DNA of 64,000 nt from an uncultured Pelagibacteraceae bacterium (GTDB lineage Bacteria > Pseudomonadota > Alphaproteobacteria > Pelagibacterales > Pelagibacteraceae), in contig CACPOD010000001.1 in NCBI GenBank assembly GCA_902635515.1, forward strand, positions 1-64,000. Direction: 5' to 3'. A program made the position numbers and the translations under genes. Positions 8,720 to 18,559 of this stretch are shown here, one piece after another. Positions within the stretch are counted from its first letter, which is position 1, and the number at the start of each line of letters is the position of its first letter. The notes beneath the pieces are model-generated. The model was not told the origin of the DNA and ran no database searches. It saw only the letters and a program-made list of their open reading frames with translations.

Positions 8720-10179
8720 TATCTTAAAGCATTAATTAAAGCTTTCGCTTTATTAATTGTTTCCTCATATTCATTATTAGGTTTACTATCTGCAACTATA
8801 CCTGCACCTGCTTGCACATAAAATTTTTTATTTTTAGCAACTGCGGTTCTTAAAGCTATGCATGTATCAAATTCCCCATTTGCAGAAAAATATCCAATTC
8901 CACCCGCATAAACTTTTCTTTTTGTTGTTTCTAATTCATCTATAATTTCCATAGCTCTAATTTTTGGAGCTCCAGAAACAGTACCTGCTGGAAAACCAGC
9001 TAAGAGCGATTTAAATTTTGAAAATTTTTTATTATATTCTCCAACTACATTTGAAACTATATGCATAACATGAGAATACCTTTCAATAATGAAGCTTTCT
9101 GTAACTTTTACTGAATTTATCTTTGAGACTTTACCAGCATCATTTCTACCTAAATCAAGTAACATTAAATGCTCTGAAAGTTCTTTTTTATCTTTAAGTA
9201 GGTCTCTTTCATAAAAAAGATCTTCTTTTTTAGTTTTACCCCTTGGTCTAGTGCCTGCAATTGGTCTTACAGTAATTTTATTATCCCTAAGTCTCACAAG
9301 TATTTCAGGACTTGCACCAATTATTTGAAAATCCTCAAAATTGAAGAAAAACATAAAAGGAGAAGGGTTTGTTACTCTTAGTTTTTTATAAATATCTAAT
9401 GGTTTCTTTGTTAATTTTGCCTCAAATCTTTGGCTTAAAACAACCTGAAAAATATCTCCTAATTTAATATATTTTTTTGCCTTATTAACCATTGATAAAA
9501 ATCTATTTTTTGAAGTGTTAGATTTTACTTTTATATTTTTTGATTTTTGAATTATTTTTTTATCAATATTTTTAATTGACGACTGAATCAATAATTTAAA
9601 CAAATCAGATTTAATTTCTTCATATTTATTTTTATAGTTTTTAATTTTTTCATCTTTAAAAATATTAGATATGTAAAAAATTTCTTTTTTTAAATTATCA
9701 TGAATGACTAAAGTTCTTGGACGAAGAAGCCTTACATCTGGTAAATTAAGATCGTTTTTACAATTATTTGGAATTTTTTCTATGTATCTGATTGAGTCAT
9801 AAGAAAAATACCCAGAGATTAATGAGCAAATATTAGGTAAATTTTTGGGAGTTTCAAACTTGAAATCTTCAATTATTTTTTCAATTAATTTATCTGGTTT
9901 ATTATTTAATTTTCTTTTTTTATTTCTTTGAATTAGATAAGAATTATTATTATTAAATTCCCAAATTTTATCAGGATTTTTACCAAATATTGTATATCTA
10001 CCTTTGATTTTACCTTTTTCTACAGATTCAAATATAAAACTATTTTTTTCCTCTAGAAAATTATCAATTAAATTTAGTACTTCCTCATCATTTTTTATTT
10101 TCTGTTTAGTAAAGATGATTTGATTTTTTTTGCTTCTGTGTCGAAACTTAAAATCATTGAAGCTTCGATTAATGATCAT
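8719..10179 (-). CDS. trpE: TrpE, anthranilate synthase component I
   Basis: TrpE converts chorismate to anthranilate. The 486-residue protein has the chorismate-binding domain in its C-terminal half, with the motifs QVVLSQRF, PSPFMFF, IGASPEILV, RPIAGTRPRG, LLDLGRND, FPAGTVSGAPK and GGIGYF. The N-terminal half (residues 1-200) is the less conserved, lysine-rich regulatory domain. The start overlaps the upstream chaperone gene stop by 4 bp. No tryptophan-rich leader peptide or attenuator precedes it, so attenuation control of the classical kind is unlikely. Confidence 0.96.
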   Translation of the reverse strand: MIINRSFNDFKFRHRSKKNQIIFTKQKIKNDEEVLNLIDNFLEEKNSFIFESVEKGKIKGRYTIFGKNPDKIWEFNNNNSYLIQRNKKRKLNNKPDKLIEKIIEDFKFETPKNLPNICSLISGYFSYDSIRYIEKIPNNCKNDLNLPDVRLLRPRTLVIHDNLKKEIFYISNIFKDEKIKNYKNKYEEIKSDLFKLLIQSSIKNIDKKIIQKSKNIKVKSNTSKNRFLSMVNKAKKYIKLGDIFQVVLSQRFEAKLTKKPLDIYKKLRVTNPSPFMFFFNFEDFQIIGASPEILVRLRDNKITVRPIAGTRPRGKTKKEDLFYERDLLKDKKELSEHLMLLDLGRNDAGKVSKINSVKVTESFIIERYSHVMHIVSNVVGEYNKKFSKFKSLLAGFPAGTVSGAPKIRAMEIIDELETTKRKVYAGGIGYFSANGEFDTCIALRTAVAKNKKFYVQAGAGIVADSKPNNEYEETINKAKALINALR

Positions 10180-11594
10180 TTGAAATAATTTTTAACTCTA
10201 TCAATAGTTTTTTGATTTAATTGAACTTGATATTTATCATTAAGTAATTGATCATACGATTGTAAGATACTTTTTCTATTATTTGTATTTTGGCTATTTA
10301 CAAATTTAATATATTTTTCATCAGTTTTATTAAATGAATTTTTATTTGTTCCAGTAATTTTTACTAAATAAATTTTATCTTCTTTGTTTACTAGAGCAAA
10401 AGAGTTTACAGGTAACGCATAAAGCATTTTTACTGAATTAATATCAATGAGCTTATCATCTTCTATAGAATTAATAGAAGAATATTCCTTATTTGATCCT
10501 GCCAGTTCTTCAAATTTTGAATTATCAAATTTGTTTTTTTGAATTTCTTCTATAATTTCTCTATTGTAATCAAATTTACCTTTTTGATATATTAACTCAA
10601 CTATTTCTCCTTTAATAATTTCATCATTTAAATCTGGAGCTCGATCATATTGATTATAAATACTATAAAGTAAAAAGTTATCACCGTTTTCTATCAAATC
10701 TATTTTGGATGCTTTCTTAGAATAAATTAGATCTTCATTATTAAGTTTACTTGAGCTAGGCGCAAACTCGTTTACTTCAATGATATCAACATTTATATCT
10801 TCTAGTATAGTTTCAAATGTAAGTTCTTGAGAAATTTTGTTTTCAATTGAGTCAATTTCATCAAAAAAATCTTGATTAAATTCTTCTATCCCAATTAGAT
10901 TTTTTGGATTTAAAATCACATACTTAAAATCTATATATTCTCTTTTTAATTGATCTTTGTTTTCATCAATAAATACTTCAATTTCATTTGCTGTGTAATT
11001 ATCTTTTGTTTTATATAGATTTTCCATATTAAAATACTCGATGTCTAAGGATTTATTATTTTCTTCAAACTTTTTTTCTATTAAAAAATTTGGTGTTATT
11101 GTTCCAGCACCAATAAAATCAAATAAGTGCTTCTGTAATTCTCTATTTTTTAATTGCAATTCAAACATTGTAGCTGACAAGTTGTTGGAGAGTAAAAATT
11201 TTTCATATTTAATTCTTTGAAAAGTACCATTTTCATCTTGGAAATTTTTATTTTCTTTAATGTTTTTAAGTATAGTTCTTTCGTTTATTGATAGATCAAA
11301 GTCTTTAATTTCTAAATCAATCAATGTAGTTGAAATTAATCCTGATAATAATTCTTCAATAATATTGTTGTCTAAATTATTTCGAATAGCTTCTTGTGAA
11401 ATTCCACTTTGATTCACATAGTCAATAAAATCTTGGGTTGTTACATTTGTTTTATTTATTTTTGCAATATTGTTTTGATTGTTTGTACTAAACCCACCAC
11501 CAAAACCACCAAATCCAAAAGCAATTATGATTATGACAATTAAAAACAATCCACCAAGTTGTTTCCAGCCTAAATTTTTTAATTTTTCAATCAT
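10176..11594 (-). CDS. PpiD/SurA-like periplasmic folding chaperone
   Basis: The protein starts with a cytosolic helix, then one membrane anchor (about residues 17-33, rich in I, V, F and G), then a long periplasmic domain matching the SurA N-terminal chaperone type: KINKTNVTTQDFIDYV followed by helices. This is the layout of PpiD, which assists outer membrane protein folding at the SecYEG exit. At 472 residues it is shorter than the usual 600 or so, and I could not see the conserved parvulin active-site segment, so it may be a chaperone without isomerase activity. It is the first gene of the minus-strand run leading into trpE, divergent from tpiA. The family is a good guess; the exact orthology is not certain. 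Confidence 0.75.
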   Translation of the reverse strand: MIEKLKNLGWKQLGGLFLIVIIIIAFGFGGFGGGFSTNNQNNIAKINKTNVTTQDFIDYVNQSGISQEAIRNNLDNNIIEELLSGLISTTLIDLEIKDFDLSINERTILKNIKENKNFQDENGTFQRIKYEKFLLSNNLSATMFELQLKNRELQKHLFDFIGAGTITPNFLIEKKFEENNKSLDIEYFNMENLYKTKDNYTANEIEVFIDENKDQLKREYIDFKYVILNPKNLIGIEEFNQDFFDEIDSIENKISQELTFETILEDINVDIIEVNEFAPSSSKLNNEDLIYSKKASKIDLIENGDNFLLYSIYNQYDRAPDLNDEIIKGEIVELIYQKGKFDYNREIIEEIQKNKFDNSKFEELAGSNKEYSSINSIEDDKLIDINSVKMLYALPVNSFALVNKEDKIYLVKITGTNKNSFNKTDEKYIKFVNSQNTNNRKSILQSYDQLLNDKYQVQLNQKTIDRVKNYFK

Positions 11595-11650
11595 AGCTTT
11601 ATAAATTTATTGATCTGTAAAAAACAAATCTATAGATTAAAAAGTCAATT

Positions 11651-12391
11651 ATGACAAATAAATATATGTATTTTGTAGCTAATTGGAAAATGTTTGGTGA
11701 TTTAAGAACTCTAAATTCACTTGATAAAGTAATAAAGTTTTCAAAAAATAATAAAAAAAATAAGATAAAAATAGTTTATTGCCCACCAAATACATTAATT
11801 CGTCCATTGTCGAGAAGACTTAAAAAAACAAAAATAGAGGTTGGTGCCCAAAACTGTCATCACAGCTATGACTACGGTGCGCACACTGGCCAAGTAAATT
11901 CTACCATGCTTAAAAATGTTGGAGCAAAGTTTGTTATTTTGGGACACTCAGAAAATAGGCAGTTAGGAGAAACAGACAATCTAATTAATTTAAAAATTAA
12001 AAGTGCAATTAAATCAGGCTTGAAAATTATATTTTGTATTGGCGAAACTTTGAAAGAAAGAAGACAAAAAAAAACTAATCAAATTTTAAAAAAACAAATT
12101 GAAAAAGGGTTAAAATCGATAAAGAATAAATCTAAAATTATTATAGCCTATGAGCCTGTATGGTCTATCGGAACAGGTGTAATCCCAAAAGAAGCTGATT
12201 TAAATAAAACTATTTCATTTATTAAAAGTAAATTTATAAAAAAATATCCTAAAATTCTATATGGTGGGTCTGTCAATGCTAATAACGTAAGTATATTAAA
12301 AAAAATTCCCAACATTGACGGTTTTTTGATTGGAGGCTCATCGCAAAATCCAAAAAAATTTATTGATATAATTAAAAAAACCATTAATTAG
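11651..12391 (+). CDS. tpiA: TpiA, triosephosphate isomerase
   Basis: TpiA interconverts dihydroxyacetone phosphate and glyceraldehyde 3-phosphate. The 246-residue TIM barrel has K13 in ANWKM, H99 in ILGHSENR, the catalytic E168 with flexible loop AYEPVWSIGTG, and the phosphate-binding YGGSV and GGSS motifs. It is divergent from the PpiD-like gene with a 56-bp gap that must contain both promoters. secG follows after 6 bp, as in many proteobacteria. Confidence 0.97.
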   Translation: MTNKYMYFVANWKMFGDLRTLNSLDKVIKFSKNNKKNKIKIVYCPPNTLIRPLSRRLKKTKIEVGAQNCHHSYDYGAHTGQVNSTMLKNVGAKFVILGHSENRQLGETDNLINLKIKSAIKSGLKIIFCIGETLKERRQKKTNQILKKQIEKGLKSIKNKSKIIIAYEPVWSIGTGVIPKEADLNKTISFIKSKFIKKYPKILYGGSVNANNVSILKKIPNIDGFLIGGSSQNPKKFIDIIKKTIN

Positions 12392-12397
12392 ACCCAC

Positions 12398-12697
12398 ATG
12401 GAAACTTTATTATTAGTAATCAACATCATACTTGCAGTTATTTTAGTTCTTTTGGTTTTATTGCAAAAATCAGAAGGAGGCGCTCTTGGTATTGGAGTTT
12501 CCCAAGAAAATTTTATGCTCTCTAGATCAGCAGGCAGCTTCATGACAAAAGCCACTGCAATCGTAGCAACACTTTTTATTATTTGCAGTCTAGCTCTAAC
12601 AATAATTTCTAGAGCAGAACTTACTCCTACGGGGTCGGTATTGGACACAGTTGAGGAAAAAACTGAAGACACCCCAACAATTCCAGAAAATAATTAA
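12398..12697 (+). CDS. secG: SecG, preprotein translocase subunit
   Basis: SecG is the small accessory subunit of the SecYEG channel in the inner membrane. The 99-residue protein has two membrane helices (about 3-21 and 50-70) linked by the typical segment LLQKSEGGALGIG. The C-terminal tail is acidic (EEKTEDTPTIPE). It follows tpiA by 6 bp and precedes pyrG, the conserved tpiA-secG-pyrG order. Confidence 0.95.
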   Translation: METLLLVINIILAVILVLLVLLQKSEGGALGIGVSQENFMLSRSAGSFMTKATAIVATLFIICSLALTIISRAELTPTGSVLDTVEEKTEDTPTIPENN

Positions 12698-12741
12698 TTA
12701 ATCCTTTTCAATTCATTTTTTATTCGCTATAAGATACTTCC

Positions 12742-14358
12742 ATGGCGCGATATATATTTGTCACTGGCGGCGTGGTTTCTTCCCTTGGTAAAGGTCTTTC
12801 TTCCGCATCCCTTGCTTACTTATTACAATCAAGAGGTTATAAAGTAAGATTAAGAAAATTAGATCCTTATCTTAATGTTGATCCAGGAACAATGAGTCCG
12901 TTTCAACATGGAGAAGTTTTTGTAACCGATGATGGTGCTGAAACAGATTTAGATTTAGGTCACTATGAGAGATTTTCAGGTGTAACTGCAAAGAAAACTG
13001 ATAACATTACAACTGGAAAAATTTATAGCGATGTTCTTAGAAAAGAAAGAAAAGGTCAGTATTTAGGTAAAACAGTTCAAGTTATTCCACATATTACAGA
13101 TAGAATTAAAGAATTTATAAAACACGATACATCCAAAGAAGACTTTGTCATTTGTGAAATAGGAGGAATAGTAGGTGATATAGAAAGCCTTCCTTTCGTA
13201 GAGGCGATAAGGCAATTTTCAAATGATATTGGTAAAAAAAATGCATTATTTATTCATCTCACTTTAGTTCCTTATTTAAAAGCATCTGATGAAATAAAAA
13301 CTAAACCAACACAACATTCAGTTAAAGAATTAAGAAGTATAGGTATTCAACCTGATATTATAATTTGTAGATCAGAAAGGCCTATTCCTTTAGACCATAG
13401 AAAAAAAATATCTTTGTTTTGCAATGTTGATATTAAAAATGTAATTGAAACTGTTGATGTTAAAACCATTTATGAGGCACCGATTAGTTTTGCAAAAGAA
13501 AAATTAGATGTTCAAGTTTTAAATTATTTCAAAATAAAATCTAAAAAATCTAATAATCTAACACCTTGGAAAAAAATAACTAAAATTACTTTAAAAACTA
13601 AAAGACATGTTAATATTGCAATTATTGGAAAATACGTTGAATTAAAGGATGCTTATAAATCCTTAGATGAAGCACTTACTCATGGAGGAATATCCAACAA
13701 TCTTAAGGTTAATTTGGTTAGAATAGATTCTGAAAAATTAAAAGTTTCAGAAATAAAAAATAAACTTAAAAATGTTTCAGGAATTTTAATTCCAGGTGGG
13801 TTTGGTAAAAGAGGAACCGAAGGTAAAATTGAAGCGATAAGGTATGCAAGAATAAACAAAATTCCATTCCTTGGAATTTGTTATGGAATGCAAATGGCAA
13901 TAATTGAATTTGCTAGAAATCAATTAAAGATTAAAAAAGCAACTTCTTCTGAGTTTGATAAAGGTGGTGTTCATATTATTGGCTTGATGCATGAATGGGA
14001 AAAAAGTGGAAGAAAAGTTAAAGGAACAGATAAAGACTTAGGAGGCACCATGAGACTTGGTTCTTATGATGCAATTTTAAAAGATAAATCTAAAATTAGA
14101 GATATTTATAAATCTAGATTAATTAAAGAGAGACATAGACATAGATATGAGGTGGATATTTCATATAAAGAAAAATTTGAGAAGAAAGGATTAATATTTT
14201 CAGGTTTATCTCCAGATCATAAGCTTCCAGAGATAATTGAACTTAAAAATCATCCTTGGTTTATAGGAGTTCAGTTCCATCCTGAATTTAAATCTAGACC
14301 TTTGAACCCACATCCTTTATTCTCTTCTTTTATCAAAGCAGCAAAAAATCATAGATGA
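12742..14358 (+). CDS. pyrG: PyrG, CTP synthase
   Basis: PyrG aminates UTP to CTP with glutamine and ATP. The 538-residue protein has the amidoligase domain first ([11 protein letters not shown]-loop, [44 protein letters not shown]) and the class I glutamine amidotransferase domain from about residue 290 (PGGFGKRG, nucleophile Cys in [16 protein letters not shown]). The motif CYG in place of the commoner CLG is a known variant. It overlaps kdsA by 4 bp. Confidence 0.97.
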   Translation: MARYIFVTGGVVSSLGKGLSSASLAYLLQSRGYKVRLRKLDPYLNVDPGTMSPFQHGEVFVTDDGAETDLDLGHYERFSGVTAKKTDNITTGKIYSDVLRKERKGQYLGKTVQVIPHITDRIKEFIKHDTSKEDFVICEIGGIVGDIESLPFVEAIRQFSNDIGKKNALFIHLTLVPYLKASDEIKTKPTQHSVKELRSIGIQPDIIICRSERPIPLDHRKKISLFCNVDIKNVIETVDVKTIYEAPISFAKEKLDVQVLNYFKIKSKKSNNLTPWKKITKITLKTKRHVNIAIIGKYVELKDAYKSLDEALTHGGISNNLKVNLVRIDSEKLKVSEIKNKLKNVSGILIPGGFGKRGTEGKIEAIRYARINKIPFLGICYGMQMAIIEFARNQLKIKKATSSEFDKGGVHIIGLMHEWEKSGRKVKGTDKDLGGTMRLGSYDAILKDKSKIRDIYKSRLIKERHRHRYEVDISYKEKFEKKGLIFSGLSPDHKLPEIIELKNHPWFIGVQFHPEFKSRPLNPHPLFSSFIKAAKNHR

Positions 14359-15179
14359 GTGCAATTAAAGTAAATTGTGAAAATATAGAAATTTCAAACA
14401 ATAATAAGATTTGTATTATTGCAGGTCCATGCCAACTTGAGACTGAGCAACATGCACTCGATATGGCTGGAAAAATTAAGGAAATTACTTCGAAATTTGG
14501 CCTTGGATTTATTTACAAAACTTCATTTGATAAAGCGAACAGAACTAGTTTAAAAGGCAAAAGGGGAGCAGGGTTAGATGCATCACTTCCTGTATTTGAT
14601 AAAATTAAAAAGGAGTTGAATGTTCCTATTTTAACAGACATACACAATGCTGAACAATGTGAAATTGTTTCAAATCATGTTGATGTTTTACAAATCCCAG
14701 CTTTTTTATGTCGACAAACAGACTTGTTAATTGCTGCAGCTAAAACAAATAAAATTATTAACGTTAAAAAAGGTCAGTTTTTAGCACCTTGGGATATGGT
14801 TAATGTAACTAAAAAAATTTCAGACTCAGGAAATAAGAATATCCTAGTCACAGAAAGAGGAGCAAGCTTTGGTTACAACACTTTAGTCTCTGACATGAGA
14901 TCATTACCTATTATGGCAAAGAATGGTTATCCAGTAATTTTTGATGCTACTCACTCTGTTCAACAACCAGGTGGCCAAGGAGAATCCTCTGGTGGTCAAA
15001 GAGAGTTTGTCGAATATTTAGCAAGAGCAGCAGTTGCAGTTGGAGTTGCTGGTGTATTTATTGAAACACATCAAGATCCAGACAACGCACCTTCCGATGG
15101 ACCAAACATGGTACCATTGAATAAATTAGAGAATCTATTAAAACAATTAAACGATATAGATAATCTAATTAAAAAATAG
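14355..15179 (+). CDS. kdsA: KdsA, KDO 8-phosphate synthase
   Basis: KdsA condenses phosphoenolpyruvate with arabinose 5-phosphate to make KDO 8-phosphate for the lipopolysaccharide inner core. The 274-residue barrel shows [68 protein letters not shown] and [16 protein letters not shown]. Its presence, with the lpx genes earlier in the window, means the cell makes a KDO-containing lipopolysaccharide. Its stop overlaps the GTG start of eno by one base. Confidence 0.97.
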   Translation: MSAIKVNCENIEISNNNKICIIAGPCQLETEQHALDMAGKIKEITSKFGLGFIYKTSFDKANRTSLKGKRGAGLDASLPVFDKIKKELNVPILTDIHNAEQCEIVSNHVDVLQIPAFLCRQTDLLIAAAKTNKIINVKKGQFLAPWDMVNVTKKISDSGNKNILVTERGASFGYNTLVSDMRSLPIMAKNGYPVIFDATHSVQQPGGQGESSGGQREFVEYLARAAVAVGVAGVFIETHQDPDNAPSDGPNMVPLNKLENLLKQLNDIDNLIKK

Positions 15180-16435
15180 TGAGCAAAATTTTAAAAGTAA
15201 AAGCACGTCAAGTTTTTGATAGTAGAGGAAATCCAACAGTAGAGGCAGAGGTTTATATAAAAAATAATAGCGCATCTGCTATTTGTCCTTCTGGTGCTTC
15301 TACAGGAACTTTTGAGGCTTTTGAAAAAAGAGATAAAAATAATAAACGATATTTAGGAAAAAGTGTTTTAAGTGCAGTTAATTTAGTCAACACTAAGATT
15401 TCAAAAAAAATAAAAGGGCAAAGTATTCACAACCAAGAAAGAATTGATGCTTTGTTAATTAACCTGGATGGGACAAGACAAAAAACTAACTTAGGAGCCA
15501 ATGCGATGTTAGCTGTTTCTATGGCTGTTAAAAAACTATCTGCAAAAGCAAAAAAATTACCTTTGTATAAAACTTTTTCTCAAAAAAATAACTTTCAATT
15601 ACCTTATCCATTAATGAACATCATTAATGGTGGAGCGCATGCGAATAATGGTCTTAGAATTCAAGAGTTTATGATCAGACCTGATAGAGCAAAAAGTTTT
15701 TCAGAGGCGATGCGGATTTGTTACGTTGTTATTAAAAACTTAAGTAAATTAATTAAGGCTAAAGGTTTATCAACTTCAGTAGGTGATGAAGGTGGGTTTG
15801 CACCCATGATCAGTAGCAATAATCAAGCTTTAGACTTAATTGTGAATGCAATAAAAAAATCAGGATTTATTAATGGTAAAGACGTTTCTATTTGTTTAGA
15901 TGTGGCTGCTAATGAATTATGTAAAAAGAACAAATACTCTATTCATTCAAAAAGTTATATTTCAGTAGATAAATCCATCAAAGAATATAAAAAAATTATT
16001 AAAAAGTATAAAATCAAGTCTATTGAGGATCCATTTGCTGAAAATGATTGGTTGGCATGGAATAAATTAATGAAATCAATAAAAAAAGTTCAGATTGTAG
16101 GAGATGATTTGTATGTAACAAATCTTGAAAGATTAAAGAAAGGTTTCTTAAATGTTTCTTCAAATTCTATCTTAATAAAGCTAAATCAAATTGGAACTGT
16201 TTCAGAAACTCTTGATGTAATTAAATTTGCACAAACCATTGGATATAAAACAATTATATCTCACCGATCAGGTGACAGTGAGGATACGTTTATTGCTGAT
16301 TTAGCAGTGGGTACTAATTCAAATCAAATTAAAACAGGATCTTTAGCTAGATCTGAAAGGGTAGCAAAATATAATCAATTAATCCGTATCGAAGAAGAAC
16401 TTGGAAAAAAAGCGAGGATGAATAAGATCAATTAA
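15179..16435 (+). CDS. eno: Eno, enolase
   Basis: Enolase interconverts 2-phosphoglycerate and phosphoenolpyruvate. The 418-residue protein has the N-terminal VFDSRGNPTVE and SGASTG, then MNIINGGAHANN, SVGDEGGFAP, the metal and catalytic site residues in SIEDPF, the catalytic Lys in ILIKLNQIGT, and SHRSGDSEDTFIADLAV. It starts at a GTG (15179) that overlaps the kdsA stop; no other start fits the family N-terminus. It is a few residues shorter than usual. Confidence 0.97.
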   Translation: MSKILKVKARQVFDSRGNPTVEAEVYIKNNSASAICPSGASTGTFEAFEKRDKNNKRYLGKSVLSAVNLVNTKISKKIKGQSIHNQERIDALLINLDGTRQKTNLGANAMLAVSMAVKKLSAKAKKLPLYKTFSQKNNFQLPYPLMNIINGGAHANNGLRIQEFMIRPDRAKSFSEAMRICYVVIKNLSKLIKAKGLSTSVGDEGGFAPMISSNNQALDLIVNAIKKSGFINGKDVSICLDVAANELCKKNKYSIHSKSYISVDKSIKEYKKIIKKYKIKSIEDPFAENDWLAWNKLMKSIKKVQIVGDDLYVTNLERLKKGFLNVSSNSILIKLNQIGTVSETLDVIKFAQTIGYKTIISHRSGDSEDTFIADLAVGTNSNQIKTGSLARSERVAKYNQLIRIEEELGKKARMNKIN

Positions 16436-16737
16436 TGCTTCGATTAATAAAAAGAAATTATTTTTTATTAATATCAGTATTTCTTATTTTATATTTTGGT
16501 TTTAACTTAGTATCAGGAGAAAGAGGTCTTTTTTCGTATATAGAAAAAAAGGAACTTTTGTCTAACTTGAAAAAAAAAGAATTAACCCTAACTAGTAAAA
16601 TAGAAGATATGGATCATAAAAATTCACTTCTAAGCACTAATTTAGATCTTGATTATATTGAGACTTTAATTAGAGAAAGATTTTTGTTTGGTAAAAAAAA
16701 TGAGACTATTTATATAATTAAAAATGATGAAAAGTAG
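16435..16737 (+). CDS. ftsB: FtsB/DivIC-type septum formation protein
   Basis: The 100-residue protein has a short cytosolic tail, one membrane helix (about 10-27), a coiled-coil region (about 35-65, [19 protein letters not shown]), and the family segment [25 protein letters not shown], the FtsB/DivIC C-terminal signature. FtsB links FtsQ and FtsL in the division complex. Its place after eno is the usual one. It overlaps lipA by 14 bp. In many alphaproteobacteria the pyruvate dehydrogenase genes lie between this gene and lipA; they are missing here. Confidence 0.88.
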   Translation: MLRLIKRNYFLLISVFLILYFGFNLVSGERGLFSYIEKKELLSNLKKKELTLTSKIEDMDHKNSLLSTNLDLDYIETLIRERFLFGKKNETIYIIKNDEK

Positions 16738-17647
16738 ACATCCAGAAAAAGAAAACAAACCAATTAATCCAATTAAAAAAAAACCTGAATGGATTAGATC
16801 TAAACTTACAAATAGTAAGGAATTCTTCTTAACCAAAACATTAGTAAATAATAATAATCTTGTAACTGTTTGTCAGGAAGCAAACTGCCCTAATATAACT
16901 GAATGTTGGAGTAAGCGACATGCAACTTTTATGATTATGGGCGATACTTGTACAAGAGCATGTGCTTTTTGTGATGTTAAGACTGGTGTACCAGGAAAAT
17001 TAGATCAACTTGAACCTGTTAAGATTGCAGAAGCGGTAAAAAAATTAAATTTAAAACATGTTGTAATTACTTCAGTGGATAGAGATGATTTAGATGACGG
17101 TGGATCAGAACATTTTTTTGAAGTGATTAATCAAACTAGAAAAACGAACCCAAATACAACTATTGAGGTTTTAACACCTGATTTTTTAAGAAAAGGAGAT
17201 GCTTATAAAAAAGTTTTAGATGCTAAACCAGATGTTTTTAATCATAATATTGAAACTGTCCCTAGTCTTTATTTAAAAGTTAGACCTGGATCGAGATACT
17301 TTGCATCTTTAGAACTTTTGAAAAATGCAAAAAAAGTTAACAAAAATATTTTTACTAAATCAGGAATAATGGTTGGTTTGGGGGAGACAAGAGACGAAAT
17401 TTTACAAGTCATGGATGATTTAAGAGCTGCGGATGTTGATTTCATAACGATTGGCCAATATTTACAACCTTCAACTAAACATTATCCATTAGATCGTTAT
17501 TACACGCCAAAAGAATTTGAAGATTTAGGAACAATTGCAAAAGCTAAAGGATTTTTGTTAGTGTCTTCATCACCTTTAACTAGATCTTCATATCATGCAG
17601 ATGAAGATTTTTCGAAACTTCAACAAAATAGATTAAAAAATAATTAA
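16724..17647 (+). CDS. lipA: LipA, lipoyl synthase
   Basis: LipA is a radical SAM enzyme that inserts two sulfurs into protein-bound octanoyl chains to make lipoyl groups. The 307-residue protein has the auxiliary cluster cysteines ([12 protein letters not shown]), the radical SAM triad CTRACAFC, then [36 protein letters not shown] and the C-terminal [11 protein letters not shown] with the conserved Ser. The start may be the ATG at 16724 or the next one at 16727. It overlaps ftsB by 14 bp and ratA by one base. Confidence 0.96.
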   Translation: MMKSRHPEKENKPINPIKKKPEWIRSKLTNSKEFFLTKTLVNNNNLVTVCQEANCPNITECWSKRHATFMIMGDTCTRACAFCDVKTGVPGKLDQLEPVKIAEAVKKLNLKHVVITSVDRDDLDDGGSEHFFEVINQTRKTNPNTTIEVLTPDFLRKGDAYKKVLDAKPDVFNHNIETVPSLYLKVRPGSRYFASLELLKNAKKVNKNIFTKSGIMVGLGETRDEILQVMDDLRAADVDFITIGQYLQPSTKHYPLDRYYTPKEFEDLGTIAKAKGFLLVSSSPLTRSSYHADEDFSKLQQNRLKNN

Positions 17648-18102
17648 TGCCAAAAGCATCAGTTAAGCGATTAATTGATAACAGAAAAGATAAGCTCATT
17701 GAGTTTGTTTTAGATATTGAAAAATACCCAGAATTTATTCCTTTCTGTGATAATTCAAAAGTTTATGAGAGAAGTGATAACGGAGATACAATAAATATAA
17801 TTGCTGATCTTACAATAGGTAAAGGGCCGTTTAAGGATACGTTTAAAAGTGACGTTAAATTAAATAAAAAAAATGATCATATTCATGTTGTTAATTTAGG
17901 TGGACCATTAAATCATTTGGAAAATAATTGGAAATTTATTGAAGTAGGAAATGATGCTGATGGTTACAAAACAGAAGTTTTATTTGATATTGATTTTGAA
18001 ATTGAAAATAAGTTTTTAAATATTTTAATGACTAAATCTTTTCAATTTGGTTTAGAAAAAATAGCAGATGCATTTCAAAAAAGAGCTGAAAGTATTAAAT
18101 AA
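17647..18102 (+). CDS. ratA: RatA/Coq10-like START domain protein
   Basis: The 151-residue protein matches the polyketide cyclase/START family that includes eukaryotic Coq10 and the bacterial protein named RatA. Visible features are the N-terminal segment with LIEFVLDIEKYPEFIPFC, the GKGPFKDTF strand and the long C-terminal helix FQFGLEKIADAFQKRA. In alphaproteobacteria it follows lipA and is thought to bind ubiquinone, like Coq10. The toxin role suggested by the name is not supported by anything here (no antitoxin gene). Its end overlaps the convergent cinA 3' end by 8 bp. Confidence 0.85.
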   Translation: MPKASVKRLIDNRKDKLIEFVLDIEKYPEFIPFCDNSKVYERSDNGDTINIIADLTIGKGPFKDTFKSDVKLNKKNDHIHVVNLGGPLNHLENNWKFIEVGNDADGYKTEVLFDIDFEIENKFLNILMTKSFQFGLEKIADAFQKRAESIK

Positions 18103-18559
18103 TTTTACTGATTATCTTAATTACAGTACGAACTGTTGATTTTTGAATTGAATTACGATTTTTTGATTTAAATTTATTTTCTTTAATAAGCAAAGCTTTA
18201 CCTTTTTTGACCCCAATATAAACAAGGCCAACAGGCTTTTCTTTTGATCCCCCTCCTGGTCCAGCAATTCCTGTTATGGAGATGTTGATTTTACTCTTTG
18301 AAATTTTAGATAAATTTTGAACCATTGCCTTACAACACTCATGGCTTACCGCACCATATTTTCTAATAATATTTTTATTAATCTTTAATATCTTTATTTT
18401 AGCTTGATTAGAGTAAGTGGTCAGACCCATTTGAAAGTATTTTGATGAATTAGATAATTTAGTTAAATTATGAGCTAATAATCCACCCGTACAAGACTCA
18501 GCTACGGATATAGTTAATTTTTTTTTAATTAATTTTTTATGAAGTAATTGAATACTCAT
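18095..18559 (-). CDS. cinA: CinA C-terminal domain amidohydrolase (PncC type)
   Basis: The 154-residue protein is a stand-alone CinA C-terminal domain, the form called PncC, which deamidates nicotinamide mononucleotide in NAD recycling. Visible motifs are VAESCTGG (catalytic Ser), YSNQAK, YGAVS and SITGIAGPGGGS followed by KPVGLVYIGV. The N-terminal molybdopterin-binding domain of full CinA is absent. It follows pgpA with a one-base overlap and is convergent with ratA, which is a common neighbour in alphaproteobacteria. Confidence 0.93.
   Translation of the reverse strand: MSIQLLHKKLIKKKLTISVAESCTGGLLAHNLTKLSNSSKYFQMGLTTYSNQAKIKILKINKNIIRKYGAVSHECCKAMVQNLSKISKSKINISITGIAGPGGGSKEKPVGLVYIGVKKGKALLIKENKFKSKNRNSIQKSTVRTVIKIISKII

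Noticed and set aside
8153-10179. trpE-trpG as pabB-pabA for folate
   Set aside because: Direct linkage to trpD and trpC makes the tryptophan role primary, although sharing of the glutaminase cannot be excluded.
17647-18102. RatA as a toxin of a toxin-antitoxin system
   Set aside because: No antitoxin neighbour is present, and the position after lipA with the Coq10-like fold argues for a quinone-binding housekeeping role.
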